64,000 bases of DNA from Sordariomycetes sp. S80-01Y (Eukaryota > Ascomycota > Sordariomycetes): NCBI GenBank assembly GCA_037042185.1, contig JAXQJY010000032.1:2480001-2544000 (forward strand). The letters run 5' to 3'. Shown in pieces: positions 20,706 through 31,416 of this stretch. A program made the position numbers and the translations under genes. Every line of letters begins with the position of its first letter. The first letter of the stretch is position 1. The notes beneath the pieces are model-generated. The model was given only the letters and a program-made list of their open reading frames with translations. It was not told where the DNA came from and made no database searches.

Positions 20706-21486
20706 TTACGACACATAGACGACAGCCTGCGGGCTCCCGTCACCCCAGATACCGACCACCGCCATCGCGAACCCCACAGCCGCAACACCGGTCCTCACCA
20801 AGAAGCCCCTACCAGCACCCTCGACCTCGGCCCGGACCTCCTCCCCGTTGAACTCGTCACTCAGGTCCTCCTCGCTGGCTGCCTCACTGGGCGCATCGCC
20901 TAGGACCTCGTAGCTCATCTCCATGTTCTTGACTGCTGGCTTCTGCTTCCTGGTCGGTCGGGCGGCGGCGGGTGCCGGGGCCGGGACGAACCGCGGGGCG
21001 GCGTTGGAGAGAACGGCGAGGAGGGCCGTGTAGACAAGGTAAGGGTGGCGGCTGGAGCGAGGCGAGAGGAAGAAGGAGACGAGAAGAGGGAGAGAGGACA
21101 GCGTCGTAAGCGTCAGGAGGGGAAGGCGGAGGTAGGACGTTAGGGTTGTGAGGGCATGGTTTGCGGAGGAGGCCGAGGGAAGGGCCAGGATTGACGGGAG
21201 GGTGATGGTTGAGACGGAGTAGGAGACGCCCTGGGGGGGATGTCAGCACGTTGTTCGTCCAAAGAGATAATCTGGTGGCGGCCGAAATAGAGAGCCAGCT
21301 CCAATCTTGGCGGTAAAGCCTAATGATGATGATGGTACTCCGGCCTTCGATGCGGGGAGCCGCCGCGACCGCCACAGGCAAACGAAGCCGGAATCGTCAC
21401 CGGCAGCAGGGAGCCAAACATACCGTCAGCAAGCCCAGGGACACAGTCCCGACGAACTTGAGGGTAGAAACACCCGGGGATGCCAT
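20706..21486 (-). CDS. atg33: ATG33-like mitochondrial membrane protein (mitophagy)
   Basis: On the minus strand, exon 1 (21486-21424) encodes 21 residues, MASPGVSTLKFVGTVSLGLL then T. A GTATGT donor and CAG acceptor remove 193 bp, and exon 2 (21230-20706) continues in frame, giving 195 residues. The protein has a hydrophobic N-terminal helix running into GVSYSVSTITLPSILALPSA, a second membrane block (LPLLVSFFLSPRSSRHPYLV, then TALLAVLSNAAPRFVPAPAP), a polar acidic loop, and a last hydrophobic helix (FLVRTGVAAVGFAMAVVGIW). Length and four-helix layout match yeast Atg33 (197 residues), a mitochondrial outer-membrane protein that promotes mitophagy in stationary phase. The intron is long for this window. 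Identification rests on overall similarity as I remember the family, not on a catalytic motif. Confidence 0.7.
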
Positions 21487-22043
21487 CTTGAGCGGGTTGG
21501 ACGATGCGGGCGTTGGTTGGTTGCGGATTGTTGAAGAGGAAGAGGGTCGAGGTTGGCTGACGTCGAACAGCGGCGGTCGAGGTGAAGGTGCGCAGGTGGT
21601 TTGATCATTGGTTGCTCCTGCCCAACGTCACATCAGGTAGAGGCTGGGGGAATGGCTGCGATGCCATTGGGCGGAGGCGTCGGATATGGGGAATGTGGGG
21701 CTGCAGCTTTGGCGCTTGGTCGGATCAAGAACTCCATGATGGACATATGCAGATGCCGATGACCTGACAGCCACTCAGTAAATACTTGCTGGCCTAATGC
21801 GTGCGAAAAGTGCCTACGATAGACTTGTCTCACTGATGTCGTCTCCCCTGCAGAATTCACCCGTCAGCGGTAAAACCTTCGACCCGTCAATCTATGTCGC
21901 AATGAGGTCAGACCGACCGACCGATAAGATAAGAAATTTTGGCAGCGATTGTCCCCCACCACCAAACATTCAGACTCCGAGCTCCAGCAACGTGATTCTT
22001 CTCTCCGTGGATTGACTCTTTACGAACGGCCCAATTGCTCGCA
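21487..22043. promoter_or_regulatory. Divergent promoter, ATG33-like and Rpc37 genes
   Basis: 557 bp between two divergent start codons, both probably driven from here. No TATA consensus stands out. Open frames within it are out of phase with either gene. Confidence 0.45.
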
Positions 22044-23264
22044 ATGTCCACAAAAGAAAAGCCAGACCCCATGGAGATCGACTCCGATCGGGAGACCCTA
22101 GATGCCGAAGACCCCATCACGGCAACCTACCCCGTCTTTCTCAACCCCTCCCTCCCCCAAGGCCGTCGCCTCCTCGTCCTCCAGCACCCGAACCGCACAG
22201 ATGACCACCCAAGACCGCCGCCCACGGAGCTGAGGCTGAAGGAGCGCGCGGGGATGGTGGAGGTGGACGTGCCCGTCGACAGCGCACAGGGCGTGTACGA
22301 TCGCGAGAAGGGCATTCGCTGGGGCAGGAGCTTGAATGCCAGCACGGCGGCCAAGAATGGCGGTAGTCATGGTCTGGCGGGAGGGTTTGGGTTCGGCGCC
22401 GTGCAGCAGAGGGGCCAGGGCGGTAGGAAGAAGAGCGAGGGCTTGGACGATGACGATGTCATGATTGATTGGAACGAGGCCGTCAGGCAGGGCAAGGCGC
22501 TGACGACGCAGACTCTGGGAGGGCAGTATCCTGATGTTGCCGATGTGCAGTACATGGTTGGTGTTTTCCAAGGAAGTGAGTCTCCAGAAGGCCCGAGATG
22601 CATTGCATGAGACTGACTTGCGACAGAAAACCTACATCTGACGCCCGCCTCGTCAATGGTTCACCTCCGACCCCAACTCCATCACATCGACGCGACATCC
22701 CACCTCGAAAGGAGGAACGCAGAAGGACCTGGAGCCTCCGGAGCGGGCGGCGCTGGCGGCGGTCAATCCTCCGGACAAGCCGCCAAAGCCATCCACATGA
22801 CCATCAAGAACACCGCCGACGGCGACGCGGTAACCACCGAGACCATGGCCGACCGGCTCCGGGCCGTGCAATCTGAGCCCTGGCGCAAGATGCGCTACAC
22901 CGACGAGAACGACGAGACCGCATGGGAGGTGTACAACGAGTCGCTCTTCCTGCGGGATCCTAACGCGCCGGAGAAGCCACCGCCCATGGAGGGTGAGGAG
23001 GAGAAGCCCGATCTCGGGGAGGATCTTGAGGACACCATGCCGCACTTCTCCACGAAGTGGGGAGACAAAGAGCTCTTGGAGGCTGTATCGGGGATACGGA
23101 AGGAGCAACCACAGCCCGAACCTGAGGTGAAGCCCGATCCGGAGCCGAGGCCCGCACCAAAGGCCGCGCCCAAGGCGACAGAACCCGAGCCAGCGCCTCC
23201 AGCGAGGAGGTCGACAAAGACGAGGGGTGGAGGTACGACCGCAAGGGGCAGGGGGCGCTCATGA
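22044..23264 (+). CDS. rpc37: RNA polymerase III subunit Rpc37/RPC5 (Sin-like family)
   Basis: Exons 22044-22575 and 22627-23264, with a 51 bp GTGAGT...CAG intron, encode 389 residues. After an acidic N-terminus the protein reads DPITATYPVFLNPSLPQGR, RLLVLQHPNR, RLKERAGMVEVDVPVD, then GGQYPDVADVQYMVGVFQG and, across the intron, KNLHLTPASSMVHLRPQLHHID. This is the conserved core of the RPC5/Rpc37 family. The later WRKMRYTDENDETAWEVYNE segment also fits. The C-terminus is low-complexity, Pro/Glu-rich and ends in a short RGG-like tail. Rpc37 pairs with Rpc53 in a TFIIF-like module of Pol III that supports initiation and termination-coupled reinitiation on tRNA and 5S genes. The true ATG follows the open frame's first codons by three positions. 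Confidence 0.88.
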
Positions 23265-23791
23265 GGAGACAGCAGCGCTGTAGTCTGAACCGTTATCTCC
23301 CCGTGAGCAGAAGGTATCGTCAGGGACTCACTGGGACGCGCAAAAGCTACCTTAGGTCTGTTGCAGAGCGATCAAGGGTTTCGCTTCTAGCAGCCGCCTT
23401 ACTCGGCGGCCTTGGTGGCTTAAAATTGTGTTGTATATATTTGCTATGCATCAGGCGGCGCAGGAAATCACTTAGCTTGAAACAATTCTCATGCCCTTCA
23501 AAACGCTTTATAAATGCTAAACACAAAACACTTGTTGGATGTCCCTGCTCGATCCAATCATACAACAGATCCCAGCGTTCCCCTCCCACTCCTTATACCT
23601 GATGTGCATCGTTTGGCAAACATAGAGGTGCTGCGATGCACGTACCTAAAAACTATCGATACAAGCAAAGGGGCTTTGGTCTTTGTTCGACTTCTCGACT
23701 TCGCCCTCGACGATCTGTCTGGTCGTTTTCTCCAAAAGCCGCTCACCAGGGCTCCAGATTTAATGGTCCGCGTAAATGTCTTGGGAGCGAA
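23265..23791. other. Convergent 3' region between Rpc37 and PAT1
   Basis: About 530 bp between the two stop codons, AT-rich from 23420 to 23560. It probably carries 3' UTRs and polyadenylation signals. No gene is supported. Confidence 0.5.
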
Positions 23792-26299
23792 TCACTGCAA
23801 GAGCTCCACATCCAATCCAATAGCACGCATGAACAGGTTGACACTGCTCAGGCGATCGCTAGCCATCGCCGCAGGCAAGCTCTTCGCAACCTGCACAGTA
23901 TCGAGAACACGGTCCTTGATGGCGAGAACGAGGCGCGTTTGCTGGTCGTGGTTTGCATTGACGCCCATGGCTGCCAAGAGCTGCCAAACATACATGTCTT
24001 CGCCGCTGTTGACGCTGCCGGGGAAAATGTAAGGTAGCGATACCTCAAGCTTGTTGAAGAGAGTCTCGAACGTTTTATCCCTATACCGATGTTAGTACTA
24101 TTTCGCCCAGCTTTAGACGGGTTCAACCAACCATTTCGACCACTGCTCTTCATTTCCTTCTCCACTTTGCTTGAGAACAACGGCGCGACTCATGATGAGC
24201 GTGAGAACCGATACGCCCACCCTAGTCTTGGCGACTGAATCGACATTAGACTTCATTGCAACCAAGTTTAAGACTCCGTCTACGATGTCGAGACCAGCCT
24301 CATTGAAGTAAGCCATGAGGGGAGGCATGACAACCCCGATGAAGAGCTCAATATCTTCGCGCATCTTGGAGTTGATGGTTGTGTCCCCACTAACGATAGC
24401 ACCCTGCACGACGTCGAGTTGGTCCAGGTAGTAAATGATCAGTGTCAGGATAGTCGTGCGCTTCTCAAAGTCAAGCATGGGGAAGATGCGGGGAATCGCG
24501 CGCTTGCCTTTCGCGCATGACAGGAAGGCAATGAATGGGTGAGGCATAACTGTGTCCACGGGATGGTGAACCTGGAGAGCCTCCCAAAGGTCATTGATGT
24601 ACTTGTCAAGGGTCGCTTTCCATGCTGCGTGCAGCTGCTCCATCTCAGGGTTAGGCCCCTCGGGAGCCATGGGAGGCATGAGACGACGGTGAGCCTCGAT
24701 ACTCATCATCAGATCATAGACCTTCTCGACGTTCTTCAGAATAGCTCTTCTGCTGACACTTGCGTTGCTTGGAGGCTTAGCACTGCTGGGACGAGTGGAC
24801 TCGCTGTCGTTGCGCTTGATGTTGAGGAGTGGCTTGGGGGTCTTGGCGTTGCTGAAAGAAATCTTTCCAAGACTACCAGCGATGACCAGTTGAGGATTCT
24901 TCGGCTTGTTCTTGGCTGCCTCGACGGCTCTCTGCACTTGCTGCTCCATGCGCTGGAAGTGATTTTCAGCGGGTCGTCCGTGGCGACGGAAGCCGCCGTG
25001 ACGACCACCGGTCTGGAACAAGTATGTTTGAGCGAAGTTGTTGAGAGGTTGGCTGGGATGCTGCCTCTGCCCAGCGCGAATTGCGCTGTAGACCTGGTAA
25101 TAGAAATCTTCGGCTGAGGGGGCGTCGGTATCCTGCTCGGCGGGGTTGCCCGTTGCGGATACGAGCTGCTGGAGCTGGATGCGGGTGATGAAGTTCTTGT
25201 CTTGAGGAGTCATCAAACCGTTATCCTTGGAGAGCATCCAAATCTTGTGGTTGCGCTTGGCCCTCTTCGTTTCTTGATCCAAAAAGGCCAGCCTTTCTTC
25301 CTCGGACATCTGGTTGAATTGGGGATGGGATTGAAGCTGGGCCAGGTTCGGCATTGCTCCTTGAGATGGCGTAGATTGATGACCTGCCGGGCCCCGATTG
25401 GGATCCCCAGACGTGCGATTAGGGTTCTGCAAGATCTGCGTCGGCTGCGAAGGGGGACCTTGGTACTGTTGCTGCTGTTGAGGCGCTGGCATACCTTGGC
25501 CAGGCGGCGTAGGCTTCTGCTGTATGCTCTGAGGCCTTTGAAGAATCTGAACTGGCTGAGGGTGACCGTGTTGAGGCTGAGTCTGGTGTTGCTGGGGGTA
25601 GTGCTGGTGCTGTTGGTAACCAGGTGGAGGAGTCTGCTGATACCCAGGGCCAGGCTGCGGAGGTTGAGGTTGGGTGGAGGGCTGGGATTGCTGACGCATG
25701 GAAGCTTCAACCTCCTCCAGACTCATGATCTTTCGACTCGGGGCCGGTTGAGGAGCCTGCTGGGGCGCGGCTTGTGACGGCGTCGTTGCCGGACCCATAC
25801 CCCAGATACTCCTGTCTACATGGAGATCAGGCATAGGCTCGGCCTCCTTGTATTTCTCGTAGCCCGTACGAGCAGGACGGTAGCTCTGCTGCATAGGTTG
25901 TTGAGGCTGGTGATACTGCTGCGAGTAGTAACCGCCCTGGGGCTGCTGAGGCTGGCTGGGAGGCGGGGCTGCCCTAGGAACCGGCTGCTGTCGCTGGAAA
26001 CGCATATGCTCCTCTTCGAAAGCACCGGCTACTTGGGCAGTCTGTCCAAAGAAATCGAAGTCCTTCCCAACCTTACCGCTGCTACCAGCATTGTCGTTGC
26101 CGCCACCGCCAAAGGTGTCGTCATTGAACGCGTCGTCAGCGTCGTCAAGCTGATCGCCGAGGCCGTCGTAGGTATCTTCGAATTCAAGGGCGTCGTCCAC
26201 CTCAGTGTGGCCAGACAAGCCCGCGAAGGGGTCGTGAGCCTGGGAGAACCCAGGCTTGGCCTTGTCATGGCCGCTGGTGTCGAAGCCGAAGAACGACAT
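23792..26299 (-). CDS. pat1: PAT1 mRNA-decay / translational repression factor
   Basis: Exon 1 (26299-24132) and exon 2 (24080-23792) are joined across a 51 bp intron (GTTGGT donor, ACTAAC branch site, TAG acceptor), giving 818 residues. The protein opens MSFFGFDT, has a very acidic segment and an FDF motif at ~81-83 (the Dhh1/DDX6-binding type), then a long Gln/Pro-rich stretch to ~330. Two conserved blocks follow: around the HKIWMLSKDNGLMTPQDKNF segment, and the helical C-terminal Pat1 domain from ~500, ending in DRLSSVNLFMRAIGLDVELL. Pat1 bridges deadenylated mRNA, the Lsm1-7 ring and the Dcp2 decapping complex in P-bodies. The intron near the end was needed to complete the conserved C-terminus; without it the frame stops three residues after ...EEQWSKW. 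Confidence 0.92.
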
Positions 26300-27576
26300 G
26301 GTTGTCTGCTGGGTTCGACAAGAATTAACTGTACAGTCATTAGTTTGAGTAATTTAGGAGATAAGCTTGGTATGCTGGGATCCAGAAGTAACGGGCAGTC
26401 TGAGGCCGAAAGGTGACCGGGGGACTGAGTGAGCTCGCGATGGTGGTGGGGCTTGGGCGATGACGCTAGCTTCAGACCACCGCGCGACAAACTCAGCAGA
26501 ACCTGAGCACCCTGAATCCTCAAGGTGACTAAGAAAAGCATCAAGCGCGAGCGCACCAAGCTTAGAGCGTATAGAATACCCCTGAACGGGCCCTGCACCC
26601 TGGCAGCTTCGTGCCTAGCCATCCCCAAGCGCAGACAGCCCAATAGCTTCAGTTGGGAGATGGCAGTATCCAAGCCTACCACAACGAATTTGGAGGAGTC
26701 ACCTACCAATAGAGAGATGGGAATGCGTGTATGGAAGCCGAATCGCCCAAATCTATCATTGTATATCCTACTCGGTGGGTTCGAAAGGAAGTAAAGCCGC
26801 AGTCGGTTGCAATATAGGGGCGGGTTCAAAGCTCGGTCTTGGCCAGGGATAAGCCTGGGAGTGCCGCAAGTCGGACGTATTCCTTAGCAAAGGGGTGGCC
26901 TCGGGTTCGAAACGACGTAAGGGCGTAAGGGCGGAGCTGCGTCGACGTTTCCTAGAGAACGTGGCCGAAGGGAGCTGCGACGGGGAAATTGTTCGCATGC
27001 GGTTTGACGATGGTGGCCAGTGTGCTGCCCCGCTTTCATTGGCTCCTACTTCGACCCTGCTGAGTCATCCACTCTTTCCAAATCATGAGCTCATTGACCT
27101 TGTTCGTTTGTTAGGCCTAGTCTCCATTCAACAACGCCGCGACTGAACAGGGTATTCGACTGACAACGGGCTACGGACGTGTCCAGGCTATTATTAATCG
27201 GTCTCCATGCGTGACTTCCCTATATTTGTCGGCATTTTACTGCAAACATCATCTCAACAAAGTCGCCCTCACCTCAAGAGCGAGGGCTGAAGACAATTTG
27301 ACCAACAAGCGCTCCTCATGGTGCGCCGCGCCGTGCGCCTGCAAGTGAGTTGCGGCACTTTAAAACAATGAGGACACCTTTTCGGGCTCAGTGAGAAAGG
27401 AGATGACAGGTCAGATCGTCAGTGACAGGGAAGTCCTCTCGAGCAAGGTCACATGGTCGATGATAGCTGCGCGGCAACGTAGCGTCACGTGCTCAATGCA
27501 GGAACCGGTGACAATTGATGGTAAAAAAGTTCGCTCGTCTATTTAAACACGCAGGCTATCCGAAGAGAGTTCCTTA
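26300..27576. other. Intergenic region, PAT1 upstream
   Basis: 1.28 kb between the PAT1 ATG and the 3' end of the small secreted protein gene. Both genes are on the minus strand, so this holds the PAT1 promoter and the 3' UTR of neither PAT1 nor a third gene. An acceptor-like CTGTACAG lies just upstream of the PAT1 ATG and might end a 5' UTR intron. Two GGTTCGAAA words look like tRNA T-loops but lack the rest of a tRNA. No gene is supported. Confidence 0.4.
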
Positions 27577-28005
27577 TTACATTGTTGGGATGGCTTCCAC
27601 AAGATCCCTCGCCTTCCGCGACTCGGGCGTGCAGTCAAAAGGGCCAGGCATGCCCGCTTGGATAGGACAGATATTCCCGGCCGGGCAGTCCTCCTGGACG
27701 TAGCATTGAGGCCTTTGCCTCTTGCGCAGCTTCTTGGATTCAGGCGTACAGTCGAAAGGGCCGGGCATGTCGGCCAGGATAGGGCAGATCATGCCAGCTG
27801 GGCAGTCCTCTTGGGTGTAGCACTGGTTTTGCTGCCTTCGCAACATCTTCGCTTGCGGCGTGCACTGGAAAGGACCAGGCATACCAGCTTGGATAGGGCA
27901 AAGGAAATCAGATCGGCAGTCCTCGTTGGTGAAGCATTCCTGTGCAGAGGCGAGGCCGGCGAAAAAGCTCGCCACTGCCAAAAGGGAGGCCTTTGCGACG
28001 AGCAT
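27577..28005 (-). CDS. Small secreted cysteine-rich three-repeat protein, likely Kex2-processed precursor
   Basis: 142 residues starting at the ATG at 28005. Upstream in-frame codons exist, but this start gives a clean signal peptide (hydrophobic core LLAVASFFAGLASA, likely cut after residue 21). The rest is three tandem units, each with four Cys in identical spacing C-x5-C-x5-C-x11-C (first Cys at 24, 62 and 101) and the shared core CP-I-x-A-x-MPGPF-x-CTP. The units are separated by dibasic stretches, LRR ending at 57 and LRKR ending at 96; the last unit ends SRKAR at 129-133. Dibasic sites between secreted repeats are the hallmark of fungal Kex2-processed repeat proteins. Function is unknown; a candidate effector, peptide signal or antimicrobial. 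A TATA element lies 112 bp upstream. Its nearest neighbour is a methyltransferase gene on the same strand. Confidence 0.8.
   Translation of the reverse strand: MLVAKASLLAVASFFAGLASAQECFTNEDCRSDFLCPIQAGMPGPFQCTPQAKMLRRQQNQCYTQEDCPAGMICPILADMPGPFDCTPESKKLRKRQRPQCYVQEDCPAGNICPIQAGMPGPFDCTPESRKARDLVEAIPTM
27616..27945 (-). repeat. Three tandem ~115 bp coding repeats
   Basis: The repeats encode residues ~24-56, 62-95 and 101-133 of the secreted precursor. Units 2 and 3 are closest to each other (both read QEDCPAG...MPGPFDCTPES), and unit 1 is the most diverged, suggesting stepwise duplication. Confidence 0.7.
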
Positions 28006-29229
28006 ATTGCGCGGCTTGAGGCTATGGTTTAGGCACGAGATGTTGTTCTGTGTGGTTTCCGCAATGTAAAGAGGGTATCGGTAGCTGGAGAAGCCTTCAA
28101 GTGAAAAGCATACAGTTTTATATCCATGCCCGCCTTGACCGAACTCATCTACATCATCTCCTTGCTCCTTCGGCACTTGCGATCCTGCAACTGAAAGGCA
28201 GGGTCCAGTTGCCCACAAACCGACGAAGATGCCCAACGAACAAGTCAAGTCCGAGATGGAATGCTCACTGACGTACGAGATCTACCCACCGACGCCGCAC
28301 GGGATCTGACGATGGCCTCCAGGGTTTCGCCGGGGCTTGAGGAGCTGGGGGTCAGATCCTGCATCAATAGATCGTCAACGCCTGAAGCAAGCCGCTCGGT
28401 GCAGCTGCTGCGAGGCAAAGCAGGCGATGTTCCGAATGCTTTCGAGCGACATTGCGGTGGAATCTCGCCGACAGGAACCCGTCAAGCGCGCCCGTCTTCC
28501 ACAGCACAGCGTTCGCGCACGGAGGCAACCGCCAGGGGAAAAGTGGGACTCAACCCAATATGTAAGTCAACAGGATGCTTCGCATCTACGCGAACAGTCA
28601 ATGATTGAGCACGAGGCGCAGTAATCAAGGAGTATCCCCAAGGTAATGCAATCGGGACGAGACGTAGCGTCCAGACTCTGAAGAGCAGAAGTTCCGACAT
28701 TGGCAGCGTGGAGTCGCATCATCGTCCATAGCCAGTCAGTTCCAAGCCTTTTGACGGTGCGCCACACACACCTACTTCATGATCGTCTTCGAGACGGTCC
28801 CCTCACCTGGAGTCGCGACTTTGGCTCCGCTATGAGGCATTTATACTAAACCCGGATTGGGGGGATTAGCGTGGTTACTTGGCGTTCACTGTTCCCTTGT
28901 CGATGCGAGGGGAATTGATGATCGTCGACCAACATCGGAATCTACGCGAACAAGGAGTGCAGACATGTCAAGCCGGTTCACCATTCAATTGTTTTTCATC
29001 ATTTCGTAACTTCGTATTTATCCTCGCGGGGTTCCATCTCAAAGTTCACGGGTAGAGATATCACAGCCCAAAGAAGCATCACAGTCCAAGCGCAAGCGAG
29101 TCATCACTTCATGTGGCCGGGCGACCGCGAGTGATAGCGCTCGGCCAAGACGAAGACCATTCATCACGATGGGTTCTTCAAACGGCCAGCTTCACCATAT
29201 CGTAGCAAAGTATATCACAGTATAACATA
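28006..29229. other. Intergenic region, no gene supported
   Basis: 1.2 kb between the secreted-protein ATG and the methyltransferase stop (both minus). The first 150 bp carry the TATA box and leader of the secreted gene. Plus-strand frames between 28261 and 28624 overlap each other in two phases and show no domain or codon preference I can defend. Confidence 0.4.
28116..28123 (-). promoter_or_regulatory. TATA box of the small secreted protein gene
   Basis: ATATAAAA on the minus strand, about 112 bp upstream of the chosen ATG at 28005. A strong TATA box fits a regulated, highly expressed secreted-protein gene. It also supports the 28005 start, because the upstream in-frame ATG at 28248 lies on the far side of it. 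Confidence 0.55.
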
Positions 29230-29856
29230 TCACAGCACCTGGAGGACCACCATGCGAGCCTGGACCTTCGCAGTGCGGCGGTAGTCCTCCAAGTTGGCGC
29301 TGATGAACTTGACCAACTTCTTGTTGCTCAAATCCTCAATTTTGGCCTGGTAGCCACCGTTCTCGTAGATGCTGCCGAGGACGGTAGCGACGATGAAACC
29401 GCCAGGCTTGGTGATGCGGACGAACTCGTCCAGCGCGACGGGGCCAACGTGGCCCTGGGTCAGGGTGCCAACGCAAGCAATAGCATCGTACTGGTTGTCC
29501 GAGTGGACGAGGCGAGTAGAAAGATCGGCAGTGTTCAAGTAACGGTAGACACCAGCCTTGCGGGCAATGTCGAGCATGCCCTGGGACAGGTCGACACCGT
29601 CAACCTTCTTGGCTCCGAGCTGAGCAAGAGCAATGCCAGCAAGACCGGTGCCGCAGCCGGCATCCAGGATCTCCAGGCTTGGGTCAATAGACTTGGTGCC
29701 AAAAGCCTGGAGAACGTGGGCGGCAGCGAGGGCAGGACCAACGTAGTCCTGGTCCTCCTTGGCCATCTCCTTGTCGTAGGAAGCAGCCCACTCATCGTAA
29801 AGAGTGCGAGTCTCGTCGACACTGGACAAACCGTAGGCCTTTGCGAGTTGAGACAT
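29230..29856 (-). CDS. Class I SAM-dependent methyltransferase (METTL27/WBSCR27-like)
   Basis: Intronless, 208 residues, about the whole length expected for a minimal Rossmann methyltransferase. A short helical N-terminus (TRTLYDEWAASYDKEM) is followed by SAM motif I LEILDAGCGTGLAG (~61-74), the acidic end of strand 2 in KVDGVDLSQGMLDIARKAG (~84-102), the motif IV region YDAIACVGTLTQGHV, and the post-motif RITKPGGFIVATVLG. The C-terminus VQARMVVLQVL forms the last strands. The YDEWA-x-SYD opening and order of motifs match METTL27-like proteins of unknown substrate. It is probably cytosolic: no signal or membrane segment is visible. Upstream at about 30027-30034 is a TTAAATAC TATA-like element. 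Its proximity to the secreted repeat protein may be chance. Confidence 0.88.
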   Translation of the reverse strand: MSQLAKAYGLSSVDETRTLYDEWAASYDKEMAKEDQDYVGPALAAAHVLQAFGTKSIDPSLEILDAGCGTGLAGIALAQLGAKKVDGVDLSQGMLDIARKAGVYRYLNTADLSTRLVHSDNQYDAIACVGTLTQGHVGPVALDEFVRITKPGGFIVATVLGSIYENGGYQAKIEDLSNKKLVKFISANLEDYRRTAKVQARMVVLQVL

Positions 29857-30182
29857 GTTGAATAGTTGTGTAAGTGGTTGGTCCTGAGTTGATAGGCCAA
29901 GGAAGAGCGTAACAATTGGAGCGAATTGTAAGGGTAGTGTGTAGTGGGATGGTTCGTAAGACTTGAAGAAGCTGTTGAAGGATAGAGAGGAGGGAAAGAC
30001 CAGTACAATCTGACGGAGAGCAATGGGTATTTAACCGACTTGCCTTAAGAGCTTCGTCGAGACTTGCCTACGTCACGCCGTCCACTCTGTGGGGCCCGAG
30101 GTTGTTGTGATTGCAACGGCATTGGCGATGTTTCCCGGCCTTGCACAGGATATGCAAGGCCGCCGCGCAGTACCACTTCACA

Positions 30183-30208
30183 TACAGGAGAGGAGGCTGT
30201 CTCCTGTA
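30183..30208. repeat. Inverted repeat, 8 bp arms
   Basis: TACAGGAG and CTCCTGTA flank a 10-base loop, in the promoter side of the methyltransferase gene. It could be a hairpin or a dimer-binding site; no further evidence. Confidence 0.3.
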
Positions 30209-31394
30209 GTCTCTATTCGCCCGTAAGAAGCCGAGACAAACTAGGCAGAGCAGGAGCATGAGTAGTTCGGGGTGGAGTGGCCTCCACGAGGCCCAGTCTC
30301 TCCATTTATTGGGCGTCATATTCCAGGGATTGGCCATCCATCTCGACGAGTAGGGACTTAGCACCGAGCTGATTTCATGGCGCCATCTTCGGTTAGTGCT
30401 CCTGTGAACCGCCGAGCGGCAAGGTACACGACAATCCGAGAGAACGAGCGGGGGCGGGGGACACTAAGGGGCTCGGACGGAGGAAGAGATCGGAGTGCTT
30501 GGGTGGGGGTGGCCAACGGGGTCGACGGCGGCGGTCCAGGATCGCGGTAGAGGAGGGGAGGACAGGGCGGGTGGCACGTCGCAATCGTGGAAGTGAACTG
30601 AGGTTTTTGAACCGGTGAGATGCTTGAAGGTTGCAATTGTCAGATCAGGCGTATCGAGCCTCCGTCCGTGACAGGCTGCCGTGAATCTGAGGGGCGATTG
30701 AGGGAGCCGTCCGCGCGTGAAAGTTGAGACGGCCGCGATTAAATTTGGCTGCCAGTGGCACCACGGTCAGCAGCGCGACGCATCACCCGCATGAATAGAT
30801 CCTCTTCTGCTGCTCTGTCCAGTCAGAAACCTTGTCCAACCCTCCTTGAGGCTTGGGCGCTGCGTATGTGATCTCCTCTTTCACCAAGAGGTGACACGTC
30901 TCGGCTTTTCCAATCCGGCAACCCAGAACAGTGCAAACGAGGTACCTTCTGTTCGATTCCACGACACTCACCTCTCAGCAAGTTTCTGGAGCACGAGTAA
31001 TTTAGTTTGTCCAATCCACGGCCCTGTGGGAGTGGGCACTGAAGTCGACGGTGGAATCCTGCGCTCGCCGCGGCACGGCCTACCGTCACCAATAGTCGTC
31101 GCAGGCTGCAGGCCGTGTTGGGCGTCTGAAGTAACCCGGGGCGATCGGGGCCTTTGCATAGCTCGTCTATGAGCCGTCTGGTATGGCTGAATCTCTTTTG
31201 GACGGAATCGAAAGCTTTTGATTTCATCGCGTCCGGACCTCCGGCGACGACGTTGAAAGGCCCGTGAATTCGGTTCCGGAACGGGGTCCACAACGGGAGG
31301 ATCAACTCGGGGGTCGGAGGGGCAGAACGGCGGTGACGACAGCTCTAAAGTGCTCAAAGCGCCGCCAACACGGCGATGCATCCGTAGCAATGTG

Positions 31395-31416
31395 GCTCTT
31401 CATGTCGATGAAGAGC
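31395..31416. repeat. Perfect 9 bp stem hairpin with GTCG loop
   Basis: GCTCTTCAT, GTCG, ATGAAGAGC: a compact perfect hairpin, extendable by one G-T pair, in the middle of the gene-free stretch. Function unknown. Confidence 0.35.

Noticed and set aside
26029-26829. 266-codon minus-strand frame over the PAT1 start
   Set aside because: It overlaps the PAT1 N-terminus in another phase and crosses its promoter; composition is that of a shadow frame.
26779-26913. Two GGTTCGAAA words resembling tRNA T-loops
   Set aside because: Neither is flanked by a complementary T-stem, and no A-box or acceptor pairing can be found at tRNA distance.
28006-28248. Longer start for the secreted repeat protein
   Set aside because: It would put 81 residues before the signal peptide and begin upstream of the TATA box.
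28261-28624. Plus-strand frames of ~100 codons beside the secreted-protein gene
   Set aside because: Two phases are equally open, with no domain or signal sequence and no credible splice model.
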